The translations under genes and the position numbers were made by a program. DNA of 64,000 bases from NCBI GenBank assembly GCA_019022495.1, contig JAFEKR010000004.1, forward strand, positions 992,001 through 1,056,000, written 5' to 3'. This document shows positions 11,658 through 21,835 of this stretch, piece by piece (the stretch's first letter is position 1; each line of letters opens with the position of its first letter). The notes below the pieces were generated by a model. That model had not been told where the DNA came from. It saw only the letters and a program-made list of their open reading frames with translations, and ran no database searches. The stretch comes from Epichloe hybrida. Its lineage: Eukaryota; Ascomycota; Sordariomycetes; Hypocreales; Clavicipitaceae.

Positions 11658-11928
11658 TGAAGGAGGCAAATATCAGCACGTTACTTTGATCAACGCTGTC
11701 ATAGCTTGTCATTTCTTGGTAGTCCACTTATTGGAGTTGGCGCGAAAGGGGGTTTTCCTCCTCCCCCCCTCCTCTTCTTTTTTTTTTCACTATTTATATA
11801 GCCTCATGAAGGTCAATGTACAAGAGGGTCAGCATTTTCCTTGAGATTCCGTTCTTCACCCCAATACAAATACAGTATTAATACATGCCATTGATTGCGC
11901 GCCGTTGTAGAAGCAGAAGCAGGCTTGC

Positions 11929-12969
11929 TCATCCCGATTTCCCTCTCAAGTATGGCAAAGCAGGTGGTACACGCTGGACCATTTTCAGCTTTGGCGTGCG
12001 CTTCGGCACGAGCCTCTGCAGAATAGACTCATTCACGTCGTTGAGAGCAAACGTAGTTGCCCAATACAAGAAAATCGCACTCGGCAGGTCCGCAAAGAGC
12101 ATCGGAAATAAAGGCATCAGCAGCAGTGCGCGCCCAACACCAGTCTGTATCCTGGCCACGGGCGTCTTGGGCGTGCCAGACGACCCGTCGAGACTAAGAA
12201 GGGCACCAAGTTGGTCCTTGTACAACCGGCCCCAGGAGGTTCGCGCCAACAAAGCCGAGCAGGCGAGCGGAAGAGCATGATACGGGTCCATGGCCGTCAG
12301 GTCGACGAACCAAAGACATCCTCCCTGGGCGAGGTCCGCGTCGAACAAACCACTCGCATCGGACAAGGTCGTCGAAGCCGTGTCCATGGTCGCCAGACCC
12401 ATCTGGTGACTGATCCAGCCCGTCGGCGCGCCGCATAGCCGTCGCAGCGCCTCGGACACAATCACAAAGGGCACCATGCTCAGAAACGGGGCGAGCGTTT
12501 TCCACCGCTGAACCCCCCACGTCTTGTATATCCTCCTCCGCGACTTCTCCGTCAAGCCAGCGACGCGAAGCCTCCGGATGCGCTCTGCCTTTCCGACGTC
12601 GCCCTCGGTCCCGCGTGGCACCGACGCAGCGTGTCTGGAACTCCAGGCCGATACGAGGGGGTTTAGCTCATTCCTCCGGATGACCAGACGGCGCGTGTAA
12701 TACTGGACGGGCAGCCTGAATGTGAAGTTGACGCCGAGGGCGACAAGCGGTATGGAGAGATACCAGGGGACGCCGGCGTTGTGAATCGCTGAAATACTGT
12801 CTGCTGTGAGGACGACGGCGTCTCCCACGGCGCCCCCCACGGCGCCGAGATGGAGTCGTCGTCGAGAGGACTGCGACTGCGACGGCGTGAGGTGACATGG
12901 GGATGGTTTCTGTGTGCGAGCTCTCGCAAGCGACACCATGCGGGATGCGGACCTATGAAGCAGTGGCAT
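11929..12969 (-). CDS. COX18: Mitochondrial inner membrane insertase Cox18/Oxa2
   Basis: Intronless, 346 residues. The first 40 residues are rich in Arg/Ser and nearly free of acidic residues, as in a mitochondrial presequence. The YidC/Oxa1 core begins at VPWYLSIPLVALGVNFTFRLPVQYYTRR, with further hydrophobic stretches (PFLSMVPFVIVSEALRRL, ALLLMPLFPMLFADLPSAIFLYW). The loop between the first two segments is Arg/Lys-rich, fitting the matrix side. Oxa2/Cox18 inserts the C-terminal part of Cox2 into the inner membrane. Length and the single short hairpin region favour Cox18 over Oxa1, which is longer with a coiled-coil tail. Confidence 0.87.
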   Translation of the reverse strand: MPLLHRSASRMVSLARARTQKPSPCHLTPSQSQSSRRRLHLGAVGGAVGDAVVLTADSISAIHNAGVPWYLSIPLVALGVNFTFRLPVQYYTRRLVIRRNELNPLVSAWSSRHAASVPRGTEGDVGKAERIRRLRVAGLTEKSRRRIYKTWGVQRWKTLAPFLSMVPFVIVSEALRRLCGAPTGWISHQMGLATMDTASTTLSDASGLFDADLAQGGCLWFVDLTAMDPYHALPLACSALLARTSWGRLYKDQLGALLSLDGSSGTPKTPVARIQTGVGRALLLMPLFPMLFADLPSAIFLYWATTFALNDVNESILQRLVPKRTPKLKMVQRVPPALPYLRGKSG

Positions 12970-13527
12970 GGTAGGCCATTGCTCCCAAGGGGTCCAATGA
13001 TGATGATTGAAGAGTCTGAGATGGAAGCGAGGTGAAGTTGTCTGGAAATGCCAAGACCCACCTCACCTTCTCGGGTCGGCAGACATCCCGGGCAAGCGCT
13101 TCTTATTGCAACACGCGATTTATCCCCTTCCCTCTTCTGGATTCGTAGGTTCGTTCAGAACACAAGTATTCATTAAACGGGGAGGGTCGAGATAGCGATG
13201 CAGTCTTTGGTTAGACAAGTGTACGATATAAACATGTTTCATCGCCACCTCTTACGTTATCAGTTTTTTCTCTGTTTGTTTAGCAGTCTGTGCCACCTTG
13301 GGAGTATTGTTCGTTTTCTTGTGTTGTATTTATTAAATCCTGCTCTTGAGTCGAATTTGTGTTTCTATCTATTATTCTTGGTAGTGTGTATGTCCAGAGA
13401 AGACCGCCTTTATCCTCCACCAGGCTGATGTACCCATTTTTAGAATTAATATGCTACTCTAACTTGACTATGATCATGAACTTCATCAGTTACATCCATC
13501 ACTTCATTTATCACGCCACCTATTCTA
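12970..13527. other. Intergenic, no gene seen
   Basis: Between the start of COX18 and the stop of the phosphatase gene. Base composition falls toward the right (T-rich 13250-13400). No gene or repeat could be supported. Confidence 0.6.
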
Positions 13528-14955
13528 CTATTTGAGACTCCTCCTCTTGCTCACGGTAGTTCCATTGTTCGAGTTGGTATAGAACGTAACCGTGTCCGTC
13601 GAATTCTGGTATGTGTTACCGCAGATGTCGGAATAAGCCCCGAACATGTCTCCCCTGATCTGCAGAAACTTTTGCATGCCGGCGGCGGGGCAGCTCTGGC
13701 CCGGGCCGTCGAAACAGCCGGGCAAGGTCTGGGGGCTCCGGTTGAGAAGGACCCGGTAGTATGTACCTGCGTCGCCACCGCTGTTGCCGTTCTCGTGCTG
13801 GGCTGCAACGCCGTAGTTGGAAGAGCAGTTCATGCGCTCAATGGCAATGTTAGTCAGGAAGGGAAGGATGCGACTCGAGATCCAGGCACGGTTGTAATTA
13901 ATCTGATCTAGGGGCATGGTGGCGTTGACATCATTGCCGCCGGAGAACTGGCTGTTGTTGAACAAGCCCATGGCGACGAGCACGGTCGGGGGCAGCTCGC
14001 GATGCGTGAAGGAGATGTACAGATCCTGGGCAGCCGTTTCAGCGGACAGAAGGTCCATGGTTGCATTGACCCAAGGGAATCCCATTGCGCCGGCGGCTGG
14101 TTGGCCGTAGCCGGTGTTGTAGTGGTACTGGATGTCCTGGCCGTATTCAAACTGCAGCCACTCGTCGGGGGAGAAGAGATCAGTCGAGCAGAAGGGCGAG
14201 GACCCGCGAATGACGGTGTCGTAGCCGCACAAGGATTGCATGGCCACGACGTCGTGGAGTGTAAAGTTGAAGCTCGGAACAAGGGCCCCGAGACGGGCGA
14301 TGATGGGCGAAGCGTATGCCTGGACGTACTGCCTCTGCTGCTTGGATCCCGTGGCGCCAGCATAGGCCTCGCAGCTCTTGTACGGCGTCAGGCTGTCGGC
14401 GCCGTCCTGCTTGCCCTCAGGGATCTCGACGACATTGATGGTTTTTTCGTCCATTTCGAGCCCTTGGACGAGACTCTTGGCGCTCAGCACGGTGCGCTCA
14501 GCCGTCGAGGTCCATACTCTCTGCGGCAGCCTCAGCTTCGGATATCGATACGAGATGGACAGTCCAAGCTGCGCGGCCTCAACCTTACCCGTCCTGGTCA
14601 AGGGCTCCTGCTCCACAAGAGAGGGAGCTTCCCACGTGGCCAGGAAGGAAAGCTGAGGGATCTTGGACCAGTCCACCGTCGCGTTGGCTACTTTTTGAAG
14701 GAAAGGCTCCAGGTACGACTCGTAGTCAAAGTCGTTTGCATTGATTGCCGCGTGTCGCACCAGGTACGCCGCTCTGGTCACGGAGCAGCCCTGAGGCGGG
14801 TTCGGATCGCGCGGAGGATCGGTGGGTTCGAAGTAGGGAGCAATTCCTGCCAAGTGCTCCAGAGGGTTGAAAGAGTACGAGGAGTACAGCGTCGTCTGGA
14901 ACTGCATGGCTCCGGCGCCAAGAACAGCAGAGACGGCCAAAGCGGTTGACTTCAT
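13528..14955 (-). CDS. Secreted histidine acid phosphatase-like protein (clade 2), atypical catalytic motifs
   Basis: Intronless, 475 residues from the ATG at 14955; the frame is open 29 codons further 5', but the chosen start yields a clear signal peptide (MKSTALAVSAVLGAGAMQ). Family layout is preserved: the RH motif near residue 65 (AAYLVRHAAINANDFDYE), LTRTGKVEAAQLG, RVWTSTAERTVLSAKS, and the C-terminal motif FTHRELPPTVLVAMGLFNNS. Several N-x-S/T sites and paired cysteines fit secretion. Canonical members have RHGxRxP and an HD pair; here the first reads RHAAINA and the second HR, so the proton-donor Asp is replaced. It may be a divergent phosphatase clade or catalytically altered. No phytase activity should be assumed. 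Confidence 0.8.
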   Translation of the reverse strand: MKSTALAVSAVLGAGAMQFQTTLYSSYSFNPLEHLAGIAPYFEPTDPPRDPNPPQGCSVTRAAYLVRHAAINANDFDYESYLEPFLQKVANATVDWSKIPQLSFLATWEAPSLVEQEPLTRTGKVEAAQLGLSISYRYPKLRLPQRVWTSTAERTVLSAKSLVQGLEMDEKTINVVEIPEGKQDGADSLTPYKSCEAYAGATGSKQQRQYVQAYASPIIARLGALVPSFNFTLHDVVAMQSLCGYDTVIRGSSPFCSTDLFSPDEWLQFEYGQDIQYHYNTGYGQPAAGAMGFPWVNATMDLLSAETAAQDLYISFTHRELPPTVLVAMGLFNNSQFSGGNDVNATMPLDQINYNRAWISSRILPFLTNIAIERMNCSSNYGVAAQHENGNSGGDAGTYYRVLLNRSPQTLPGCFDGPGQSCPAAGMQKFLQIRGDMFGAYSDICGNTYQNSTDTVTFYTNSNNGTTVSKRRSLK

Positions 14956-16337
14956 GATGATTTCCTTCCAACCAAAAAAGGGAGTAAAGATATAAAAGAG
15001 GAAAAGGAGGGAAAAGAGGGGGGAAAGGATGTCGGATGGCACAGGAATTGCCTGTGAAATCTTGCCATGTGTTCTGCCGCGCAGCCGTCTTTACATACAC
15101 AAATGTTCAGGTCGTGCGGCGATCTTCCAAGGAAGACATGGATATAAAAGGTTCCACGGCAACATCGCCGATTTTGCTGAACAAAAGCATGGTGCTAGCT
15201 AAATCATGGTTAGGACTGTTGGGTCTAGCAAGACGTTGCAGCTCGTACGTCATCGAAGCTACCGAAAGTGGGTTTAGGTAATTAGTGGGGCACCGGCAAA
15301 AGTCAGGATAATGAAACGCGGCCCTCAACGCCTTTGAACCAGAATTTCAATGACAAAATCACAACCAGAATCGTGACAATGGCCGGGAGTAAAGGCAGGG
15401 TTTTCTTGGCCTCTTCCGGCGGACTCGAAACAAGCACGATCCTGGCTTGGTTGCGGGAGCAGCAACATGAAGTTGTCTGCCATTTGGCCAACGTCAATGT
15501 CGGCCACCTCTAGCTTCATCACCATCAACACTATCTGCCTCAAGAAGTATGGTCTGTGATTGGCCGAGACTGGCATCGAGCTTTAGCTAGGTCTTTGCTT
15601 TCCTAGGGGTATTTTTTATTGTATTAATTTGTTCTTGAAGAAAGGAAGAAGAATAAAAAGGACTAGTTTGAAGGGTCAGACAGAATGGGAATTGGCTTGA
15701 ATGAAAAATCGAAACAAATAAACCAGCGCCTTGGCAGCGGCGGGGTTGATGCAAATTACTACATAATTAGGCCCAGCGGTCGTCGAGCTCTCCTGCTCCT
15801 TCCTTGCTTGTACATGTAATATCATCGAATGCAACAGAACGTCTGGCCTGCCGTCTTGCCTAGACCCATGTTCATTCCGCTGGGACAAAATTCCGAGCCG
15901 AGAACCCAGTTCACGATGACAAAGCACTTGCGCTTATTGTTAGACACTAGGAGCGGACCTGCGTGGACCTGCGCATGTACGTACATTATGTACGGACGTA
16001 TGTACGGATTACGGCACAATGCATGAAGAAGCGCGGTCGAGACTTGTCACCCGCGCCCCACACGTGATAGTTGGAGGTTCCTGCATCAGCTCCAGCTCCA
16101 GCTCCAGCTCCAGCTCCAGCTTCGTCTTCTGCCCTCCCTCGTTCCCTGTTTCGCCTTCTTGTGTGTGCATGCTAGCTGAATGGTAGCGATGCTCAACCTG
16201 AAAACTACTCTGCAGCTGTCATTCTAATCCCGGAAGCCAAACTACCTCGCCCCTGTTGCCCCCATCGACCATCGCCGCCGAATTCGCCGAAACCAGTCTG
16301 AAAAGAAAACTAGTCCCCGCCGAACGCTCCGCCAGCC
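14956..16337. other. Intergenic region between phosphatase and ALG11
   Basis: This 1.4-kb space holds the promoter of the minus-strand phosphatase and of ALG11. It contains a TACGGA/TCCGTA-type cluster at 15976-16014 and a CAGCTC repeat at 16087-16122. Short readings on both strands lack protein-like features. Confidence 0.6.
16087..16122. repeat. (CAGCTC)n hexanucleotide repeat
   Basis: Five perfect CAGCTC copies plus one variant, about 215 bp upstream of the ALG11 start. Confidence 0.9.
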
Positions 16338-18242
16338 ATGGCCGAAACCTGCATGACGCCAGCTGGTGGCAAGTCGTTTCTCTTTGGGCTGGAACTCAGA
16401 ACGCTCTCCGCCGTCGTGCTTCTTCTAGCATCGACGCCGCTTCTCCTCGTCCTTGTAGCACCCACTGTCGTGAACCGGTTCGGCCGGTTCCTGGGCTACA
16501 CCCTGCGCAAGAAGACTGAAGGTCGGCGGGCTCAGCTCATCGCCGTTATGCACGAGGAAGACGAGAAATACTGGAAGGAGAATGCCCGCCCCAAAACCAC
16601 TCCAAGTGCCGGATGGGAAGCCGTGGAGGGGGAAACAGACGAGAAGTCTGGAAGCACAGGTGTACAATCCCAGAAGGACTGGGACGGCATAATTGGATTC
16701 TTTCACCCGTTTTGGTAAGACAATCATGGTGTTCCTGTCTGGGAAAAGAATGAACTAAGAAGAACGTATCGCAGCAACGCTGGGGGCGGCGGAGAACGTG
16801 TGTTATGGGCCGCCATTCGCGCAACTCAGGACCAATGGCCCAAAGCCAAGTGTGTGGTTTACACCGGCGATCATGAAGCGAATAAGGAGGCCATTTTGCG
16901 TCGTGTCAAAGTGAGTCGAGCCCTGCCCTTTACAAAAATTGTACTTCTCACGAGTTTAGCAAGCAACATGTGCTAACCTCCAGTGCAGAGTAGGTTTAAT
17001 ATACATCTACACCCCCCGACTGTTCAGTTCCTATATCTTTCCAAGCGCCATTGGGTCCTCGCCTCAAGCTGGCCACATTTTACTTTACTTGGGCAATCAT
17101 TTGGATCCATGATTTTGGCGTGGGATGCCTTTTCTTTACTGGTCCCCGACATCTTCATCGACACGATGGGCTACGCTTTCGCGCTGGGTCTCTGCAAATT
17201 CTTGTTCCGCAAGGTATCTACGGGCGCATACGTGCACTATCCGACCATCTCCACTGATATGCTCGAATCACTGGACCCTACTTCCTCGGTGGGATCCCAT
17301 GGTGTAAATGCCGGTCAAGGTGCGGGAACCCGTGGTCTCGCGAAGAAGACTTATTGGCAGCTCTTTGCCAAATTATACTCGCGGGTTGGGTCATCCATCG
17401 ATGTGGTCATGACCAACTCGAGCTGGACCCAGGAGCATGTCAAGAGCCTTTGGGGACCCAACAGACTCCAAAAGGACCGCAACAACCCCATCGCGGTTGT
17501 CTACCCCCCGGTGGCGGTGCGTGAGCTTGAGCAGGAAGTCGAGGTATCCGAAGCGAGCGAAAAGAAGCGGGAACAGGCCATTATGTACATTGCCCAATTC
17601 CGACCCGAGAAGAACCATCAATTGATTCTGCAGGCGTTTTCCAAATTCCTAAGGACTAAGAGCAAGGCTGCGCACAAGGCACGTCTTGTTCTTATCGGTA
17701 GCGTCCGAGACGACCAGGACTCGAAGAAGGTGTATCAGCTCAGACTACTCGCCAATGAGCTTGGCATCAAGGACCGGGTAGAGTTCCACCTCGACGCCTC
17801 ATGGCCAGAGATCCTCGAGTGGCTCAGGAAGGCATCTGTTGGTGTCAATGGTATGTGGAACGAGCACTTTGGCATTGGCGTAGTTGAGTACCAAGCCGCG
17901 GGGCTCATTTCGGTTGTCCACAACAGTGGTGGCCCGAAGCTTGATATCGTCGTTGAGGTGGATGGAAAGCCGACGGGTACGTAGCCTTTGCCCATTCCCC
18001 CACATCCTTCCATGAGAAGGGAAGAAGAGAGGCAACTGAATAGTATACTGACAAGAGTTTACACAGGCTACCACGCCAACGATGAAGCAGAATTCGCCGA
18101 GTGTTTTGAAAAAGCCCTGTCAGACCCTGATCCACTAGCCATGCGCAAGCGCGCTCGACAGTCCGCGACTAGATTTACCGAAGAGGAATTCGCCAAGAAG
18201 TGGGTCTCTGAGACGAGCCGTCTGGTAGCATTGAGACGATAG
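16338..18242 (+). CDS. ALG11: GDP-Man:Man3GlcNAc2-PP-dolichol alpha-1,2-mannosyltransferase
   Basis: Four exons (16338-16714, 16775-16910, 16989-17976, 18067-18242) give 558 residues, with frames joining at [24 protein letters not shown] and PTGYHAND. A membrane anchor lies at about residues 24-45 ([20 protein letters not shown]). The GT-B N-terminal domain has the Gly-rich [13 protein letters not shown] loop and [13 protein letters not shown]. The C-terminal domain has [20 protein letters not shown] and the family-4 donor motif [17 protein letters not shown]. The enzyme adds the fourth and fifth mannoses to the lipid-linked oligosaccharide on the cytosolic face of the ER, for N-glycosylation. 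The length is slightly above the usual fungal size because of inserts such as [18 protein letters not shown]. Confidence 0.94.
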
Positions 18243-18580
18243 AGAGGGAGGACAACTTTCGTTTGTGTTGATGGAGCACACATATAGACCTGAAGATACC
18301 CCCTTTGATACTTTCCATACCATTGTTCTCGCAGTCCTGGTCTCTCGCCCCCGGTTGTCATTTAATTGCAAGCCAAGCGTCGGAGGGAGACGACAGAACA
18401 ATAAATACTCTAGGGCGTGGCAACAGGCTCAGCGCAAGTGAGGATGACTCGCTTCATAGAAGACATGTGTGGACACAGCGCACATGCCACATTCATAATA
18501 TCTAAAAGAACAGCTGCATTACACTCTAAATTTAAAATATATATACCAAGCAAATTCACCAAGACCACCCTCTCAACAGG
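18243..18580. other. Convergent 3' intergenic region
   Basis: A 338-bp space between the stops of ALG11 and gamma-glutamyltranspeptidase; it should hold both 3' untranslated regions. Nothing else is seen. Confidence 0.6.
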
Positions 18581-20926
18581 CTAGATTGTGAGGCCCGCAC
18601 TGTTCTCCTGTCTCGGCTCAGCAGCTGCCTCGAAGAAGCCATCTTCCACCCTCCTTATCCCTTGGACAGCACTCAGGTCCGGCTTCACCCACGTCACATT
18701 GTGTTTTCTTTCCACAAGGCCTGCGGCAACGGCCCTGTCGAAGTCACATTCGAGGAGCAGCGTATTTGGCATGACCTGGTCGTGCAGGCGCGGCTCGAGA
18801 AGCGCCTGCTTGATTGCCATGCCATGCTCAATGGTGTGCCAGAGGGCGAGGGTCGTAGCGGAGATGATGCGCGAGCCGCCTGCCGCGCCGACGGTGGCGA
18901 AGAGTGTGCCGTCGGGGAGGGAGGCAATGACGGGGGTGATGGAGGACAGGGGCCGTTTGAAGGGCCGGATGAAGTTCGCCTTGGAAGGCTGGAAGCCGAA
19001 TTCGTTGGGAACGCCGGGAATGGAGAAGTCGTTCATTTCGTTGTTTCTCCAGAAGGGGGGGGGGGCAGGGGGGTGGCCGTGTGTTAGTCGTGCCGTGCCT
19101 GTGCCGGTGACATGAAGGAGAGAAAGAAGAAGAAAGAACACATACAGAATCACGCCCGACGACGGCTCCATAATCTGCGCGCCGAACAAGAGATTGACCG
19201 TTGTAGTGAGGGATGTTGCCATGCCCGACGCATCAGCCGTGACGAGATGCGACGTCCCATGGCTCCGGGGCAGGTCCACGCCGTCCGGGTCGTACGCCCG
19301 CACGGGCAACGTGTGGTTGTCGGAGATGAGCTCCCTTGTCTGTCGTGCATGAGAGGCGTCGAGCAGACGGGCCTCGAAGGCGTCTACGCCGGGTACGAAA
19401 CCGGGGTCGCCTACGGACGCACGCGCCCCGTACCCAAAGCGCATTGCTTCCGCGAACCGATGCGCCGTGAGGTTGGCGTCGTTATCGGGCACGTACTGCT
19501 CCATCGTCTTGAGGATGCTGAGCGTGATAGAGCCGCTGGCCGGGGCACCGACCGTGTAGAGGCTGATGCCGCGGAAGGTGGTGTTCCTGACGGGCCGGCT
19601 GATGACCTTGTAGGAGGCGAAGTCGGAGGTGGTGAGGGTCCCGTTGTGCTGCTGGATGTGCTTGACCATGGCGGCGGCTGCAAAGGGGAGTTGGGTGGTC
19701 AGTTTTCGGGGGGCTTCGGACACAATAGACGCAATTAACGTTCGGTACCTAGGTCGCCGGTGTAGAAGGCGTTTGAGCCGTTGTCGGCAATCTTTTCGAG
19801 AGTGCTGCGAGTGCTGCGACGTGTTAGTTGGTGATTGTGCATCTTGCTTGCTTGAAGGCGGAAGCATACTTGGCGTAGCGTTTTCGAGTCATTATCTCGC
19901 CGACTTGCAGCAGTCTTCCTGTTTCTCCTGTGAGTACGAAGGCCCCATTTACCACTCTGACGGGCTGACGGCGACAAGTTGGAAGGTATGTCTCACCGTT
20001 TGGCGCAAAATCCTGAGCCCAGTTGGGGTCGTCCAGCAGGAAATTGCCAGGACGCCCCTTGACCGTGTTGTCGATGTAGTGGATCAGATCCTTGGAGACT
20101 ATTCTCAATACGAGTCAATCTCGGCACCCTGTTTTGCAAACAAGAATCACTCTCGTCTGGAACAAACCTTTGAAGCCGTCCCTGGCGACATGGATCGCAC
20201 CCTGCATGACAGTCTTCCAAGGCAACGCCTGCGCAGGAGAAAGAAAAACAAATCATTAGTTATCCAGGGAAACAAAAACCCCCCAAAATGCGGAATTCAA
20301 TGCTCCCCAAGGCTCGCATATCGACATACCCCGTATTTCTCGTGTATGTACTCCAGGCCACGAACCTCGCTCGGCACGCCGACGGCCAGACCGCCGTACA
20401 CGCTGCCCGCCACGTTGCCCTGATACATGTCCTCGGATGCCGCGGCCCCGGCGACCTCTCTAAAGTCAACGGCCTCGTAGTTGCCGTCGGCATCGCGGAT
20501 CATGGCGAAGCCGCCTCCGCCGATGCCGGAGTGGTACATGCCTATGACGCCTACGCAAAACGTTGACCCGACCAGGGCATCTGCGGCGTTGCCCTGTCAC
20601 ATGTCAGCAGACGACTCGTGGGGGGGGATGGCGAAAAACGAGAAAAGGACCAGGAAAAGAAGGAGAATTGACACGTACACCTCTGGCGAGCAAGTCCCTC
20701 CCTATGGAGCTACACTCGACGCTCTCCGTTGCAATGGCACCGCGCGATCCCTCCGTCGTTGGGCGAAAGACGACTTCTCGAGCGGCGCGGGCGCAAGAGG
20801 GGACATGACTGAGGGATACAGCCAGCAGCAACTTCACGATAGGAGTCGCCAGTATCCCTGTGACGAGGCGCGTCAGTGGGATTCTTTACAGTCGGGGTAG
20901 TCGGCTGGGGAAGTCTGCTCACTCAT
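18581..20926 (-). CDS. Gamma-glutamyltranspeptidase (secreted/vacuolar)
   Basis: Nine exons are inferred: 20926-20923, 20857-20679, 20593-20330, 20228-20168, 20098-19997, 19927-19870, 19804-19749, 19677-19146, 19046-18581, giving 573 residues. The first exon would hold only ATGA, but its splice yields a good signal peptide (MRILATPIVKLLLAVSLS). Family motifs follow in order: GRDLLARGGNAADALV, GGGGFAMIRD, GVPSEVRGLEYIHEKYG, LPWKTVMQGAIHVARDGFKV, GSNAFYTGDL. The autoprocessing Thr is in SHGTSHLVTAD, at the start of the small subunit, followed by NNEMNDFSIPG and KRPLSSITPVI. The enzyme cleaves or transfers the gamma-glutamyl group of glutathione. Two tandem CAG acceptors at the seventh exon differ by 9 nt; the shorter exon fits better. 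Confidence 0.92.
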
Positions 20927-21835
20927 GATGCCGGAAATGCGACTGCGTGGGAGACGGAGCGTCGCATCGGCCCCAGATAGTCGGAAGTTGGGGATGCCGG
21001 ACCTCGGAGAGGAAAGGCCTGCGTGTTCTCAACTTGGAAGCAGAGAACAGAAGAAAAGAAGAAGAGAAATATGTTCGTCTGGTCTGGTCTGGTCTGGTCT
21101 GCCGTAGAATACAAAATGGGCAGGTGCGGCCCGGCGCGGTGCGGCGTCATCATCAGATTAATAACTGAAGAGAAACCACTAGGCCAAAAACAGGATGCGC
21201 ACCCTTATAATTAATCCTCGCACACCTCCTCTTGCTCGTCATCATCAAGTATTACTTGTTACTTACATACTACTCAGCGCCCCGCATACAGATTGCGGCG
21301 CAAACCTCATATTTCTCCGACAATACATTGCCGAAGCCGAAGCCGCATCCGCATGCCCCTTGTCCTCTCCACGCTCCATTCGCTCAAGCCTGCGCATCCA
21401 TAAACACCAACGTTCAGATCATCAGAGTAGTAACTCGGGCCCAGCAGAGGCAAGTCAGACCAGATAGGGCTCCGTTAGAGCAAGGTGTTGGTTTGTGCCG
21501 CGACGGGTGGCATGTGAGGGGGGTGCACAAGAGAATATCATGTGTTGGTGCTTAGCAGACGACGGCCCATCACTGATTGGCCCATCACTGATTGGCCAAT
21601 AGTAACGCGCCAGTTTCTGCACCTGGTAATAATAAGCAAGCTCCATTGGCTGGCATATTTCACCCGACTGTGATCCATCGACACTCCATCGACAAGCCGA
21701 GCAAAAAGCACGGGGGAAAAAATGAAAAAAAAAAAAAAAATGACAATCTTGAATTGAGCTCTTCATCCAAGCCTCTCTCCCATCACGCAAGTTGAGCTCG
21801 CTTCCTCCCAAAAGAGCACTCATCTACACTTGCAG
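20927..21835. promoter_or_regulatory. Divergent intergenic region GGT / TRM2
   Basis: About 0.9 kb between two divergent starts. It contains a GTCTG-type repeat at 21077-21100, a tandem CCCATCACTGATTGG pair near 21569-21593 and a 16-nt A run near 21725-21740. No gene is supported. Confidence 0.5.
21077..21100. repeat. (GGTCT)n pentanucleotide repeat
   Basis: Nearly five copies of GGTCT/TCTGG on the + strand, about 150 bp upstream of the inferred GGT start. Confidence 0.85.

Noticed and set aside
14002..14949. 315-codon plus-strand reading
   Set aside because: Antisense shadow of the GC-rich phosphatase gene; no domain.
19112..19738. 208-codon plus-strand reading
   Set aside because: Antisense to gamma-glutamyltranspeptidase exons containing the catalytic Thr motif.
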